A stretch of DNA of 64,000 nt from the NCBI GenBank assembly GCA_963854735.1, contig OY978101.1:620001-684000 (forward strand), read 5' to 3'. Source of the DNA: Marvania coccoides. Its lineage: Eukaryota > Chlorophyta > Trebouxiophyceae > Chlorellales > Chlorellaceae. Numbering within the stretch: position 1 is the first letter of the stretch; each line of letters opens with the position of its first letter. The notes beneath the pieces are model-generated. The model saw nothing but the letters and a program-made list of their open reading frames with translations. It did no database searches and was not told where the DNA came from. Made by a program: the position numbers and the translations under genes. Shown here one piece after another: positions 55,383 through 64,000 of this stretch.

Positions 55383-57377
55383 CTACATCCCCATGCGGCA
55401 GATGCCGTTCTTCCGCACCATGTTGAGGCTCACTTTGTGCCCAAACAGGTCCCTGATATTGTCAATGCCGTAAAGAATCATTGTGGGTCGTTCCAACGAC
55501 AGCCCCCAAGCGATGACGTTGACCCCCTCAGGCACCCCCATAGGGCGCAGCATCTCCGGCCTGAACATGCCGCTGTTGCCCACCTCCATCCACTTGCCCA
55601 GCTCCTTGGAGTAGGAGAAGATCTCCATGGAGGGCTCGGTATAGGGGTTGTAGGCCGGCTTGAAGCGCAGCTGCGCCCCCAGCCCCAGGCGGTCAAAGAA
55701 CTCCTGCAGCACGCCGATGAGGTCACCCAGGGTGAGGCCGTAGTCGCACACCACGCCCTCCACCTGCGCAGTTGACAGAGGACGGGGACAGCGGGGATTG
55801 GGGTTTAGCGGGGAGGGAAAACGGACAGAAAAAGTGTCTATTAGAAAGAACTCTCAAAGCAAACTCAAATCGATAATTTAATGGCTGAAAAGAATAACAA
55901 GAGAAAACGCTGCATTTTTCAACCAATCAGCGTACAAAATAGAAGAAACTGCCAGTAGCCCTCTCTTCTTTTGCTCTCTCAAGAAGGAGAACGTCAAACT
56001 GACCTGGTGGAACTCCGCCAGGTGGGTGCGATCCACGGCTTCGTTACGGAACACGCGGTCGATGGAGAAGTACTTTGCAGGCTTGAACCCGTCCTGCGCC
56101 AGGCGGTACAGCATGCGGGAAGAAACTGCGGTGGTATGGGTGCGCAGCAGGTTCTTCTCAGCTTCTGACACCTGCCAGTCGTAGCCGTAGCCCACGGACC
56201 CGAACCCGCCGCGCTCGTGCGTCTCCTTGACGCGCTGCAGGTAGTCGGCAGGGACGGTGGAGGCAGGAGTGGACGCGGGGTCTGAGAGCGAGAGAAAGAG
56301 ATCACAAAATTAGCCCTAAAATATTGAATATATTGCTCCAAGCATGAGAATGGCGAGGGTAGATATTTACGAATATTGAAAGTGGGTGGAAACTAATTAA
56401 AATTGTATATCTTGGTCTTACGTGTGAGGAAGAAGGTGTCGTGGGCGTCTCTCGCAGGGTGCTGCTGCGGCTGGAACAGCGCGTCAAAGTTCCAAAACGA
56501 GGACTCGACGTAGTTGTTGGTGGGCATCTCCTCGAACCCCATGTTTGTGAAAATTTTCCGGAACTGCGTTCGCACCTTCAGCAGCGGGTGCAGGTGACCG
56601 CCTGTGGTGGGCAGCCCCAGCGCAGCAAAGTTATACGCCTTGAACTCTTCCTCCCGCCACGTCTCCTTGGCCAGCATCTCAGTAGTGAGGTCTGTGGCTG
56701 GCTTTTTTCGCTCCAGAGCAAACTTCGGCCCTTTGCTCACCTTGAAGGTTTTCCACTTTTCCAACGCCACCAGCTTGCGCTTGGCCAGCCCCTGCATCTC
56801 CGCCGCGTCGCAGGCGCCCTGGTTGCCGTTGGCCAGGGCCTCCAACACCGGCATGAGCGTGTCTTCAGCAGAGGCAACTTTTCGGACCACTAGGGGCTCT
56901 CCTCCGCTCTTATCCATGCCCACCCACTTGCGCTGCATCGCCTGTCGGAAGCCTAGGTCTCCCGCGGCGCCCAGCTGCGCCTTGATGGCCGCCAGGGTGG
57001 CGCCGTTCTCACCGGCTGCCAGATAAACTTGCATCTCAGGAGAAGGGCCGCCCAGGTAGCTCTTTGCCTCGGCTGTGAGCACGAACTGCGAGTGCTGGAC
57101 GTCCTGTAGCGGTCGCATTAAAAAAACAGTGAGTGCAATGCGAGGAAGGAGAGGTAATTTGAAAAGGGAGGGCGAGCGTTGGGCGGCTGGATTGAACGAG
57201 TATACGCACCTCTGTGGCGATCATCTCGTAGGCCTCCAAGCTCTTGATCACCCCCACTACCACATTGTGGTCCTCGATGCCGATGGCCTCGGCAAAGGCA
57301 CCAGAGTCGGCGATGCAGCCATCGGCGTGCACCGTGGACAGCACCTTGGCCTCGAGCTCCGCGGAAGAGGCGGCCAT
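55383..57377 (-). CDS. FARSA: Cytosolic phenylalanyl-tRNA synthetase alpha subunit
   Basis: Catalytic subunit of the heterotetrameric PheRS that charges tRNA-Phe. Exons 57377-57210, 57103-56422, 56281-56004 and 55763-55383 give 502 residues (human 508). The N-terminal winged-helix regions are followed by the class II core: [20 protein letters not shown], motif 2 [20 protein letters not shown], and motif 3 in [19 protein letters not shown]. Residues for Phe recognition ([16 protein letters not shown]) are present, so it should be active. It starts 315 bp from, and divergent to, another translation gene, uL23m. Confidence 0.96.
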
Positions 57378-57692
57378 CGTGCCAGGGCTTGCTGTTGGAA
57401 TATTGTTAAATAAAAATAATTGAATTTCGCGATGAGGAGGCCTCAGGAGAGCCGTCCTCGTCGTTTTTTTTCTTTCTCAGTGTTCAAGGGGTGTTACTTG
57501 GGCCAACTGAGGCCCTGTTCAACTTGAAATTTTGTTTTGGTAACTCTTGAAGAAGGATCCAGGGCAACGGCGTGAGGTGCGCGGGACGAACACAAAAAAC
57601 AATCGTCATCCAATTTTGAGCAAATTTTTTGCGTTTGGTCAAACCGCTCAATCAATAATAGCTTACTCCCCATTCTGGTTTGACTGCAGACT
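57378..57692. promoter_or_regulatory. Shared upstream region of FARSA and uL23m genes
   Basis: 315 bp between start codons pointing apart, joining two protein-synthesis genes. A TGACTGCAG just before the uL23m ATG could be a splice acceptor for a 5' UTR exon. Confidence 0.45.
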
Positions 57693-58097
57693 ATGAGCTG
57701 GAGGCGGTTCCCCACCTTTTTGCCAAACTTTTCTCTGAAGCTCATCCCTCTATCTCAGGCCGAGCAAACCATCTACGAGAAGACCGGGTTCCTGCGGGAC
57801 CTCGCCTTCCGCACCGTTCCCCACGCCAACAAGGTGAGCGGAAGCAACCAGCCACTCTTATTCCTCACCAAACATATATTTCCGCGACCTCACCGCCCCT
57901 TTCCCCCATTGTGAACTAATCAGGCTGAGATCAAAGGCTTCTTGGAGTCCGTGCACGGCCTGGAGGTTGAGTCTGTGCGCACCATCAACGTCGAGGGAAA
58001 GAAGAAGCGCGGCAAGCTTGGCTTCTACCGCCGCCCTGACTACAAGAAAGTTTACGTCACCCTCAAGGAGCCCGCTGCAGCTGCCTCTACCCAATAA
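57693..58097 (+). CDS. MRPL23: Mitochondrial ribosomal protein uL23m
   Basis: Protein of the large mitochondrial ribosomal subunit at the exit tunnel. Exons 57693-57833 and 57924-58097 give 104 residues. It matches plant uL23m: FLPNFSLKLIPL near the start, then PHANKAEIKGFLESVHGLEV, the basic loop NVEGKKKRGKLGFYR and RPDYKKVYVTLK at the end. No long leader is visible, as is also the case for plant uL23m. The TAA stop is part of an AATAAA string (CCAATAAAACAC). Confidence 0.88.
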
Positions 58098-58228
58098 AAC
58101 ACACATCGCACCGACGTCCTTTTACAGCAGCCACTGTTTCCGCAAGACCGGCTGACCCTTTTCCCGCTTTTTTACCATTAATACCATCGACTACCTCTGG
58201 AAATATATAATTTCTCAAGGGTAGAGAA

Positions 58229-60523
58229 ATGGACCCCATGCAGTTTGGATTCCCCGTGCCTTCGACGGCCGAGGACCTTGCGCAAGCTGCCGACTTGATG
58301 GCGCAGCAGGCGCAGCGCATATCCCCCCAGGTGCAAACCATTGGGGGTGAATTGGAAGCCCAGCTGCCGCCTGCTGCTGCGGTTCCCGCCTCGAAGCCTG
58401 CCCCCATGGACGCCACTACCACCGCCGCTGCTGCCACCGAAGCGCCAGACGCTGCAGCGGAGCCTATGGGGATGGATGCTCCAGCAGCGGCAGCGGCTGC
58501 TGTTAACGAGGCAGCGGCGGAACCTCTCGCTGCTGCGGGTGCCGCTGGTGGGCCCTCCCAGCCCCAGTCATCTCAAGGGCAGCAGCAACCAGCGCCCTCC
58601 GGTGCTGCAACTGCCCCCGCCACTGTGGATGAGCCTGTCTACGTCTCTTTATTCGAGAAGAAGGAGCCGTCTGGCACCAAGCCCGCCCGCAACCGCGGCT
58701 CTTCCGCCTCCCACCACTCGTACACCATTCGTTTCTTCTTGGTGGACACAGCTGGGGCGCACCATCACGCCGCCACGGGGATCGATAATGGGGACTCGCA
58801 CTACGAGTACGCCAACGAAACGGGGTTCCCTGCGCTGCACTGCCACAACAAGAACGAGGTGCGCATCTGGTCGGAAGGAATCATCGAACGGTCGCAGGCG
58901 CGGGCGGGATTTCACACTGACTACGTGCGGGACGAGATACCACCAGAGGGCGCCCAGATTACGTTGCCCAACTTTGTGTCGTACCAGGAGACGCGAGAGG
59001 AGATGCCGGACGGGCGGCACCGGCTGCGGTGGTTCCTGCTGGACGACAAGGGGCACAACCATTTGGCGTTGACGGGGGAAGAAAAAGAAACGCGGGACGG
59101 GCACTACGCGTACCACACCGAGGCGATTTTCGACTACGCGGCGCCGCTGGAGGCGAAGAACCAGGACGCGGTGAAGAAGTGGCTGGAGAGGATGGTAGGA
59201 AAGCCACAAGGGGCGGTGGCGGTGGTGCCGCCCCGGCTGACCAGCGGTGGGGCTGCTGCTGGAGGGAAGCCGCCGACGCGGCTGCAGGGGCTGGCGATGC
59301 CGTTTGGGGTGCCCCCGATGGGTGGACTCAGCGCGGGGGTTGCGGCGGCGGCAGCTGGTGGCGGGCAGTACCTCCGCTCGCCAGGGCACCTGCCTCGCCT
59401 GTCGCGCCCTGCCGCCGGCGGTGTGACCTCCCCGCCGCGGTCCCGCGGCAGGGGCCGGCGCGGCCGCGGCCGCGGCCCTGGCCGCCCCCCTCGCGGTTCC
59501 TACGGCAGCGGTGCTGCGATGGCAGCGGCTGGCGGCCGCGGCGGCGGCGCCGCCGACTCGCTGCTGCGGCAGGCCACAGGCAACCTGGCGCGCCGCGGGG
59601 GGCGCAGCGGGTGGAAGGTTGCCAACCCTGACCGCGATGCCCGCGACCTGGTCGCGGCAGAGCTGCGGCGGTGGGGCAATGAGGAAGCGGCTCGTCGGGA
59701 GGCCGTAAAAACGGAAGCCCTGGCCTTTGCACGCGACGAGCTGAGCGGCTCGGCGGCGGACGCCGTGTCCCGCACCCTTCCGATGCTCCAGGCCGCTGCT
59801 GCTGGTGCTGCGCCGCTGCCGGCGGCGGGGTCGGCAAACACTGCGGCCGAGCGCACCGCGCTGGTTTCTACGCTCGCTGCGCTGCGGCAGGTGGCGCACC
59901 TCCGCGCCTCCCTCTCCCTGGCTTCCTCCCCCGGGCTGCGCCAGGCCGTGGCGGCTCTGGCGCAGCACCCCCATCCTGACGTGTCTGGCTTGGCAAAATT
60001 TACGCTGGAGGCGTGGCTGCGGTCAGCTGTGGCGCAGGTGGGGGTGCTGGGTGCGCCGCGCTACCTGCAAGACCCCCGCCCGGAGCTGGAAATGCTCATC
60101 CAGGACCAAGAGCGGTTTGACCCCGTGGTAATGGCCATCACGCACCGCACGCTGAGCAAAGAAACAGCGGTAGCAACGCAGCAGCTCGCTGCGCCTGGCG
60201 CCACCCCGCAGGGGGCGGCAGCGCCAGCGGGCATGCGGCTGTTCTCCACCCCCGCAGAGGCGCCTGGAGGGGCAGCGCCGATGGAAACCGGCTTCAAGGC
60301 GGCAGCGGGCCAAGGCCCCGCTGCCGGGATGATTGCTGCTGCTGCCGCGGCGGCGGCGGGAGCCCCTGGGCGGCCCTTTGGGAGCGGCGGTGTGCGTGGC
60401 TCTTCTATGGCTAGCATGCCATCCGTGAGCCTAGTGGATGGACCTGCGGCTCCTGACGACGGTGGGGTGCAAATTTTAAACCCGTTTGAGCAGCAGCTGG
60501 CCCAGCAAGGGGTGCAATTTTGA
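58229..60523 (+). CDS. TFIIS-N-domain-like protein with a duplicated N-terminal domain
   Basis: A single exon encodes 764 residues. After an Ala/Pro-rich start come two similar segments of about 62 residues: 160-222 (YTIRFFLVDTAGAHHHAATG, DSHYEYANE) and 260-325 (HRLRWFLLDDKGHNHLALTG, DGHYAYHTE). Both end in a KN-x-V-x-x-W helix. A Gly-rich region with RG repeats and an AT-hook-like RGRGPGRPPRG (about 406-424) follows. Residues about 540-600 look like a TFIIS N-terminal/LW helical domain (VSTLAALRQVAHLRASLSLA, HPHPDVSGLAKFTLEAWLRS). The C-terminus is Ala/Gly-rich. A nuclear transcription-elongation or chromatin role is inferred from the LW and AT-hook features only. I do not recognise the repeated domain. 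Confidence 0.7.
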   Translation: MDPMQFGFPVPSTAEDLAQAADLMAQQAQRISPQVQTIGGELEAQLPPAAAVPASKPAPMDATTTAAAATEAPDAAAEPMGMDAPAAAAAAVNEAAAEPLAAAGAAGGPSQPQSSQGQQQPAPSGAATAPATVDEPVYVSLFEKKEPSGTKPARNRGSSASHHSYTIRFFLVDTAGAHHHAATGIDNGDSHYEYANETGFPALHCHNKNEVRIWSEGIIERSQARAGFHTDYVRDEIPPEGAQITLPNFVSYQETREEMPDGRHRLRWFLLDDKGHNHLALTGEEKETRDGHYAYHTEAIFDYAAPLEAKNQDAVKKWLERMVGKPQGAVAVVPPRLTSGGAAAGGKPPTRLQGLAMPFGVPPMGGLSAGVAAAAAGGGQYLRSPGHLPRLSRPAAGGVTSPPRSRGRGRRGRGRGPGRPPRGSYGSGAAMAAAGGRGGGAADSLLRQATGNLARRGGRSGWKVANPDRDARDLVAAELRRWGNEEAARREAVKTEALAFARDELSGSAADAVSRTLPMLQAAAAGAAPLPAAGSANTAAERTALVSTLAALRQVAHLRASLSLASSPGLRQAVAALAQHPHPDVSGLAKFTLEAWLRSAVAQVGVLGAPRYLQDPRPELEMLIQDQERFDPVVMAITHRTLSKETAVATQQLAAPGATPQGAAAPAGMRLFSTPAEAPGGAAPMETGFKAAAGQGPAAGMIAAAAAAAAGAPGRPFGSGGVRGSSMASMPSVSLVDGPAAPDDGGVQILNPFEQQLAQQGVQF

Positions 60524-61013
60524 CGGGTGTACTCCTCTGCGTTTGGGGCGGCAATAATTTGTTGCGGCCTCGTTTTTTTTCTTTCTTTCTTCTGTTTGTG
60601 TGGGCGCTACTAGTACTATGACTTTGTAAACTTATTGTTTGGGTGACGGTGGTTATAGCTGGAAGTGCGATTGGGACGAGGTCCTCACGCCGTGCAAGTA
60701 CATGGAGCTGGCGTCTCGTAAATCTTTTTTTTGTTGAGAGATAAGACGAGCTTAATTATCCTCGGTGCATAATGAGCATATGAAAAAAATGGGAAATTCA
60801 TCAAATCAATAAATTATATAAATATATAAGAGTATATTGGGATTGGCATATGAAAAAACAAGTAAGCTACAGCGCGCTAAAAATTCACTTCAGTCCCTCC
60901 ATGCGCGTTTGTTTGGTGTTTAGCTATAGAATATCAACTTGCGTGCGTGTGTGGCAATAAAATATATTTCTTTAAGCTGTAAAATCACCTCTGGAAAATC
61001 GAATAAATGAAAT
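60524..61013. other. Convergent gap with R2 copy iii
   Basis: Contains TGTAA at about 60624, R2 copy iii (60722-60788) and a further partial R2 end (60836-60858). No gene. Confidence 0.6.
60722..60788 (+). repeat. Dispersed repeat R2, copy iii
   Basis: TTGTTGAGAGATAAGACGAG, CTTAATTATCCTCGGTGC and GAGCATATGAAAAAAATGG match copies i and ii. A right-end fragment (GGCATATGAAAAAACAAG) recurs about 65 bp downstream. Confidence 0.75.
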
Positions 61014-63178
61014 TCACTTCAGCCCAAAGCCCAGCTTAAACAGAGCGTTGCCGTCGGTTCCATCGTCTTTGTTGGTGGGCTCGTCCTTCACTGACCGTGG
61101 CCAGGTGAAGGGCAGCTTGCCGGTGAACGGCCTGGAGCCAAAGAGAACGTCAGCCACGCCAGCACCCTCAGTGCCAGGCAGCCACCCCGCAATCCACACT
61201 GCAATAAGCACAAAATTGTGTTATCAATATTGGGCAAATAAAAAGCAATATGAAATAAATGTTTCAGGCGTAGCAGAGTATATATTGCAAGCAAAAAAAT
61301 AAAATGTTTTTCTCTCGCGCCCGCTTGCTCACCTTGAGCCTTTGCAAGGTAGTCCGTGATGATGACGGGGCGGCCGGAGATGACCACCACGATGCACGCC
61401 TTCTTCGCTCTCCCACACAGCGTGTTAATCACGTTCGTATCCTTAGAATCCAACGCTATCGTGGCGCTGTCGCCCTCCCCCTCAGCGTACGGCAGCTCCC
61501 CAACTACCGCAATGCCGATGTCAGCTGCCCAGGTGCCAGAGGCGTCCACGCTGAAGCTTACGGTGATGTTTTTATTGGTGGAAACAGCGGTTTTTATGCC
61601 GGACAGCACCGTCGTCCCTTTAGTGATGGCGCCAGACTTGCCCTGCCACGCGATGGTCCACCCGCCGCACTGGTTGCCGACGTTTGACGCGCTCTTGCCC
61701 GCCACCATGATGCTGTACTTGCCAGTTTTTGAGAGAGGAAAGTATTTGGCGGTTGACCCAGTTTTGTCCTTGGCGGATTTTTTCAGCAGCACCATCGATT
61801 TGTACACTGCCTCGCGCGCGATTTTGCGGTGTGCTGCCGACCCAACGGTGGGGAGCAGCGTGCGGTTGGCAAAGGGGGCGTCCCACAGCCTCAGCGCGTA
61901 CTTTGTCCTCAGAATGCGCAGCACAGCGTCATCGATGCGGCTTGTCTTCACCCTGCCAGCGGCGACTTCTGCCTTTAGCGTCTTTATGAATTTTTTGTAG
62001 TTGTAGGGCACCATGACCATGTCTGTTCCCGCGTTTATTGCGATTTTGACGCTGTTGGCGTAGCTGTCTGGGTCTATTTGATCGATGGCCTCCCAGTCGG
62101 AAGTCACGACGCCTGCAGCAAAAACAGCCCTTTCTTTTCAAAACTAGACAAGGATGCAGCAAAATGTTCATCATTCATAAAACAAATATAGTACCTGTGA
62201 ACCCCAACTCGCCCTTGAGCACCTTGGTGATCCAGTAGGAGCTGGCGTGCATCTTCACGCCGTTGATCGAGCTGAAAGACGCCATGACGCTGCCGGCCTT
62301 GGCCACAACCGCGGCCTGATAGGGGGGTAGGTGCAGCTTGCGCACCACAGCCTCGCTGGCGGTCAGATCGCCCTGGTCGATCTCGTATCCACCGTCGCCC
62401 GTGCCGTACTTGGTGCCGCCGTCGCCCAAATAATGCTTTAAAGTGGCCAGCATGCCCTTGCCAGGCACCACTCCGGCATTCCCCCCCTGATTAGGAAAAT
62501 TTAAAGATTTATATAATGTTTAATTGACCATAAATCTCATTTTTTTAAAGGCACGTTGCAATTCACCTGGAAGCCGATGACTGCTTGTTGGCTGAGGATG
62601 GTGGCCAGTGTGGTGTTTTCGCTGAAACTCTCGTAGACCCTGCCCCAGCGGTCATCTCTGGACACCGACACACAGGGAGCGAAGTTCCAAACGCAGCCTG
62701 TGGCCAGCGATTCCCTTGCAGCTGCCTCGGCGATTCTACGCACCAGCCCCGCGTCGCCAGCAGCGCCTAGGCCGATATTGTGCGGAAACACCGTAGCGCC
62801 GTACACGTTGGCGTGGCCGTGTACCGAATCGACGCCGTACATGAGCGGAATTTTCAGCGGCGTCTTTAGAGCGGCGGTTTGAAAGCTGTCAACCATGTTG
62901 GCCCATTCCGTGGGATTTCCAGGTTTATCGAGCCCGTTGGGCCCGCCACCGCCGCCGCTGACCACTGCGCCAAGGTGGTACTTGGCTACATCGCCAATTG
63001 GCTCGTCTTCAAAGACCAAATTTTCAATCTCCGTCATTTGCCCAATCTTCTGGTCGATGCTCATCATCTGGAGGCATGCCTTGGGCGTAGTCTTGTAGCA
63101 AGGGCTGCTGTTGGGGTCCCACGCCGCCGCCGATACGTCCAGCAGCCATGCTGCCAGTGCGAAAAACAATACTTGCAT
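61014..63178 (-). CDS. Secreted GH3 beta-glucosidase / exo-beta-glucanase
   Basis: Glycoside hydrolase family 3, of the plant ExoI type (about 620-630 residues). Exons 63178-62567, 62486-62195, 62112-61333 and 61198-61014 give 622 residues. A signal peptide comes first ([17 protein letters not shown]). The barrel domain has [49 protein letters not shown] and the catalytic nucleophile Asp in [10 protein letters not shown] (about D307). The second domain has the acid/base Glu in [13 protein letters not shown] and ends with [10 protein letters not shown]. All catalytic elements are intact. It likely acts on cell-wall or storage beta-glucans outside the cell; exact linkage preference is not predictable. 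Confidence 0.94.
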
Positions 63179-64000
63179 CGATTACAATTTATTGTGAAAT
63201 ATGTCGTTTGCTCGAAATTTGGTTTCTTTAATGTCTCTTAACTTTATACATAATAACTATCAAAGGTGGAATTAAAGCCGTGAATGCTGGTGCCGTTTCC
63301 AGTCAGCGCAAGCTGACTTGGCAGCCGCGGGACCAGAATTTGAATCGGTTTCTGTAGGAGTGTTTTGGGCGCTAGAGCTTGGGTAGATTAGCTTTCTTTT
63401 TGGGCGCTGAAGAGGGTAGGCTTAAGGAAAGAGTGGGTGGAAGTTTCTTGGTGTGGGGACGGCGCAGCATTTGGAAATGTTGGTGGAGCTTTACTCAATC
63501 ATTCTGGTATTCAATGTGGTCGCCGGGGACTCAGTAGGCAGGGGCCAAAGCCTTCTGCTGTTCCGTACGTCCCCAGCAGCAACTGAGGGTGAACTTGCAA
63601 CTACTAAGGAACTGCCTTACTGGCGGGGTGGCACGGCGCCTTGAGGGCCTCTTCGGAGCGCCATTGTAGGGGCAGTTTTAAAACAATTTATGTCGGAGGC
63701 CAACACGACAGCTGGACCACACGAGTCGATGCACACTACAAAATATTGTCCTAGTCCAGAATTCCATACCACTCCCATACCAAGATCGATCGGCAGTAAC
63801 ACATTGTGATCGCGGCTGTTCGACTGATTATACACTTAATTGTAAAGCCAATTTATTCGCCGACGCAAGCTCCCCCCCTCCCGCAGCCTTTTCGCAACCG
63901 TCCCTTCATTTTCCACACTCGGCAGTTGACCTTCAACTACTGTCCTGGCCCTACAAGCAGGCTCAGGAAATGCGGCCGGTTTTAATACTTTTAGCTATCC
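63179..64000. other. Upstream region of GH3 gene and window end
   Basis: 822 bp without a recognised gene. The GH3 promoter lies next to 63179. R1 copy d is at 63610-63693. The last 100 bp are pyrimidine-rich. Confidence 0.55.
63610..63693 (+). repeat. Dispersed repeat R1, copy d (diverged)
   Basis: Aligns with R1 from the hairpin on: CTGCC, loop TTACT, GGCGGGG, then GGCACGGCGCCTTG and a degenerate tail ending AAAACAATTTATG. Several small deletions compared with the other three. Confidence 0.6.

Noticed and set aside
58649..59974. 441-codon minus-strand frame
   Set aside because: Arg/Pro-rich shadow of the TFIIS-N-like gene; the plus strand has recognisable domains.
1..64000. CRISPR array, tRNA or rRNA gene
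   Set aside because: Looked for evenly spaced repeats, cloverleaf-like A/B boxes and conserved rRNA blocks in the gaps; none convincing. R1 has a hairpin but no tRNA-like B box.

Overview
This is nuclear DNA of a photosynthetic eukaryote, most likely a chlorophyte green alga. Genes carry 1-4 introns. Exons are GC-rich and introns and intergenic DNA are AT-rich. Several products carry plastid or thylakoid targeting (plastid ribosomal protein S5, plant-type ferritin, a lumen protein with a twin-arginine signal), and there are plant-lineage proteins (a CPR5-like nucleoporin, a plant-type GH3 beta-glucosidase) next to a fungal/algal-type elongation factor 3. There are no operons, CRISPR arrays or bacterial features. 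Exon joins were worked out by hand from splice consensus and reading phase. Nearly every model closes to an exact multiple of three.

Layout. 1-84: end of an upstream gene. 316-4144: convergent pair of RNA polymerase III subunit RPC4 and TFIIF alpha. 5061-14277: three tandem paralogous two-domain glycosyltransferases on the minus strand. 14922-17372: divergent pair of chloroplast proteins. 17582-20508: FYR-domain protein and a class B DnaJ. 20834-23797: CPR5-like protein and a torsin-like AAA+ ATPase. 24332-29001: adenylosuccinate synthetase, with a tandem duplication at its 3' end, and a cation/calcium exchanger. 29425-31140: 5'-truncated LINE. 31287-36842: ferritin, Rieske protein, MCMDC2-like protein. 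36973-40319: SPPL intramembrane protease and plastid uS5. 40882-43196: V-ATPase G and ribosomal protein uL3. 43432-44257: degenerate coding fragment with a 271-bp direct repeat. 44640-45269: small secreted protein. 47678-51281: elongation factor 3. 52873-54885: SLC35/TPT-type transporter. 55383-58097: Phe-tRNA synthetase alpha and mitochondrial uL23. 58229-60523: single-exon TFIIS-N-like protein with a duplicated novel domain. 61014-63178: GH3 beta-glucosidase.

Gene relationships. Translation genes are common here (uL3, EF3, FARSA, uL23m, uS5c), and several start back-to-back over about 300 bp, which suggests shared promoters. Two short dispersed repeat families, called R1 and R2 here, occur in the gaps; R1 has a hairpin conserved by G.U wobble. 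Five of about 48 resolved introns are GC-AG, an unusually high share. The least explained items are the R1/R2 repeats, the glycosyltransferase cluster with a degenerate catalytic motif, and the duplicated domain at 58.7-59.2 kb.
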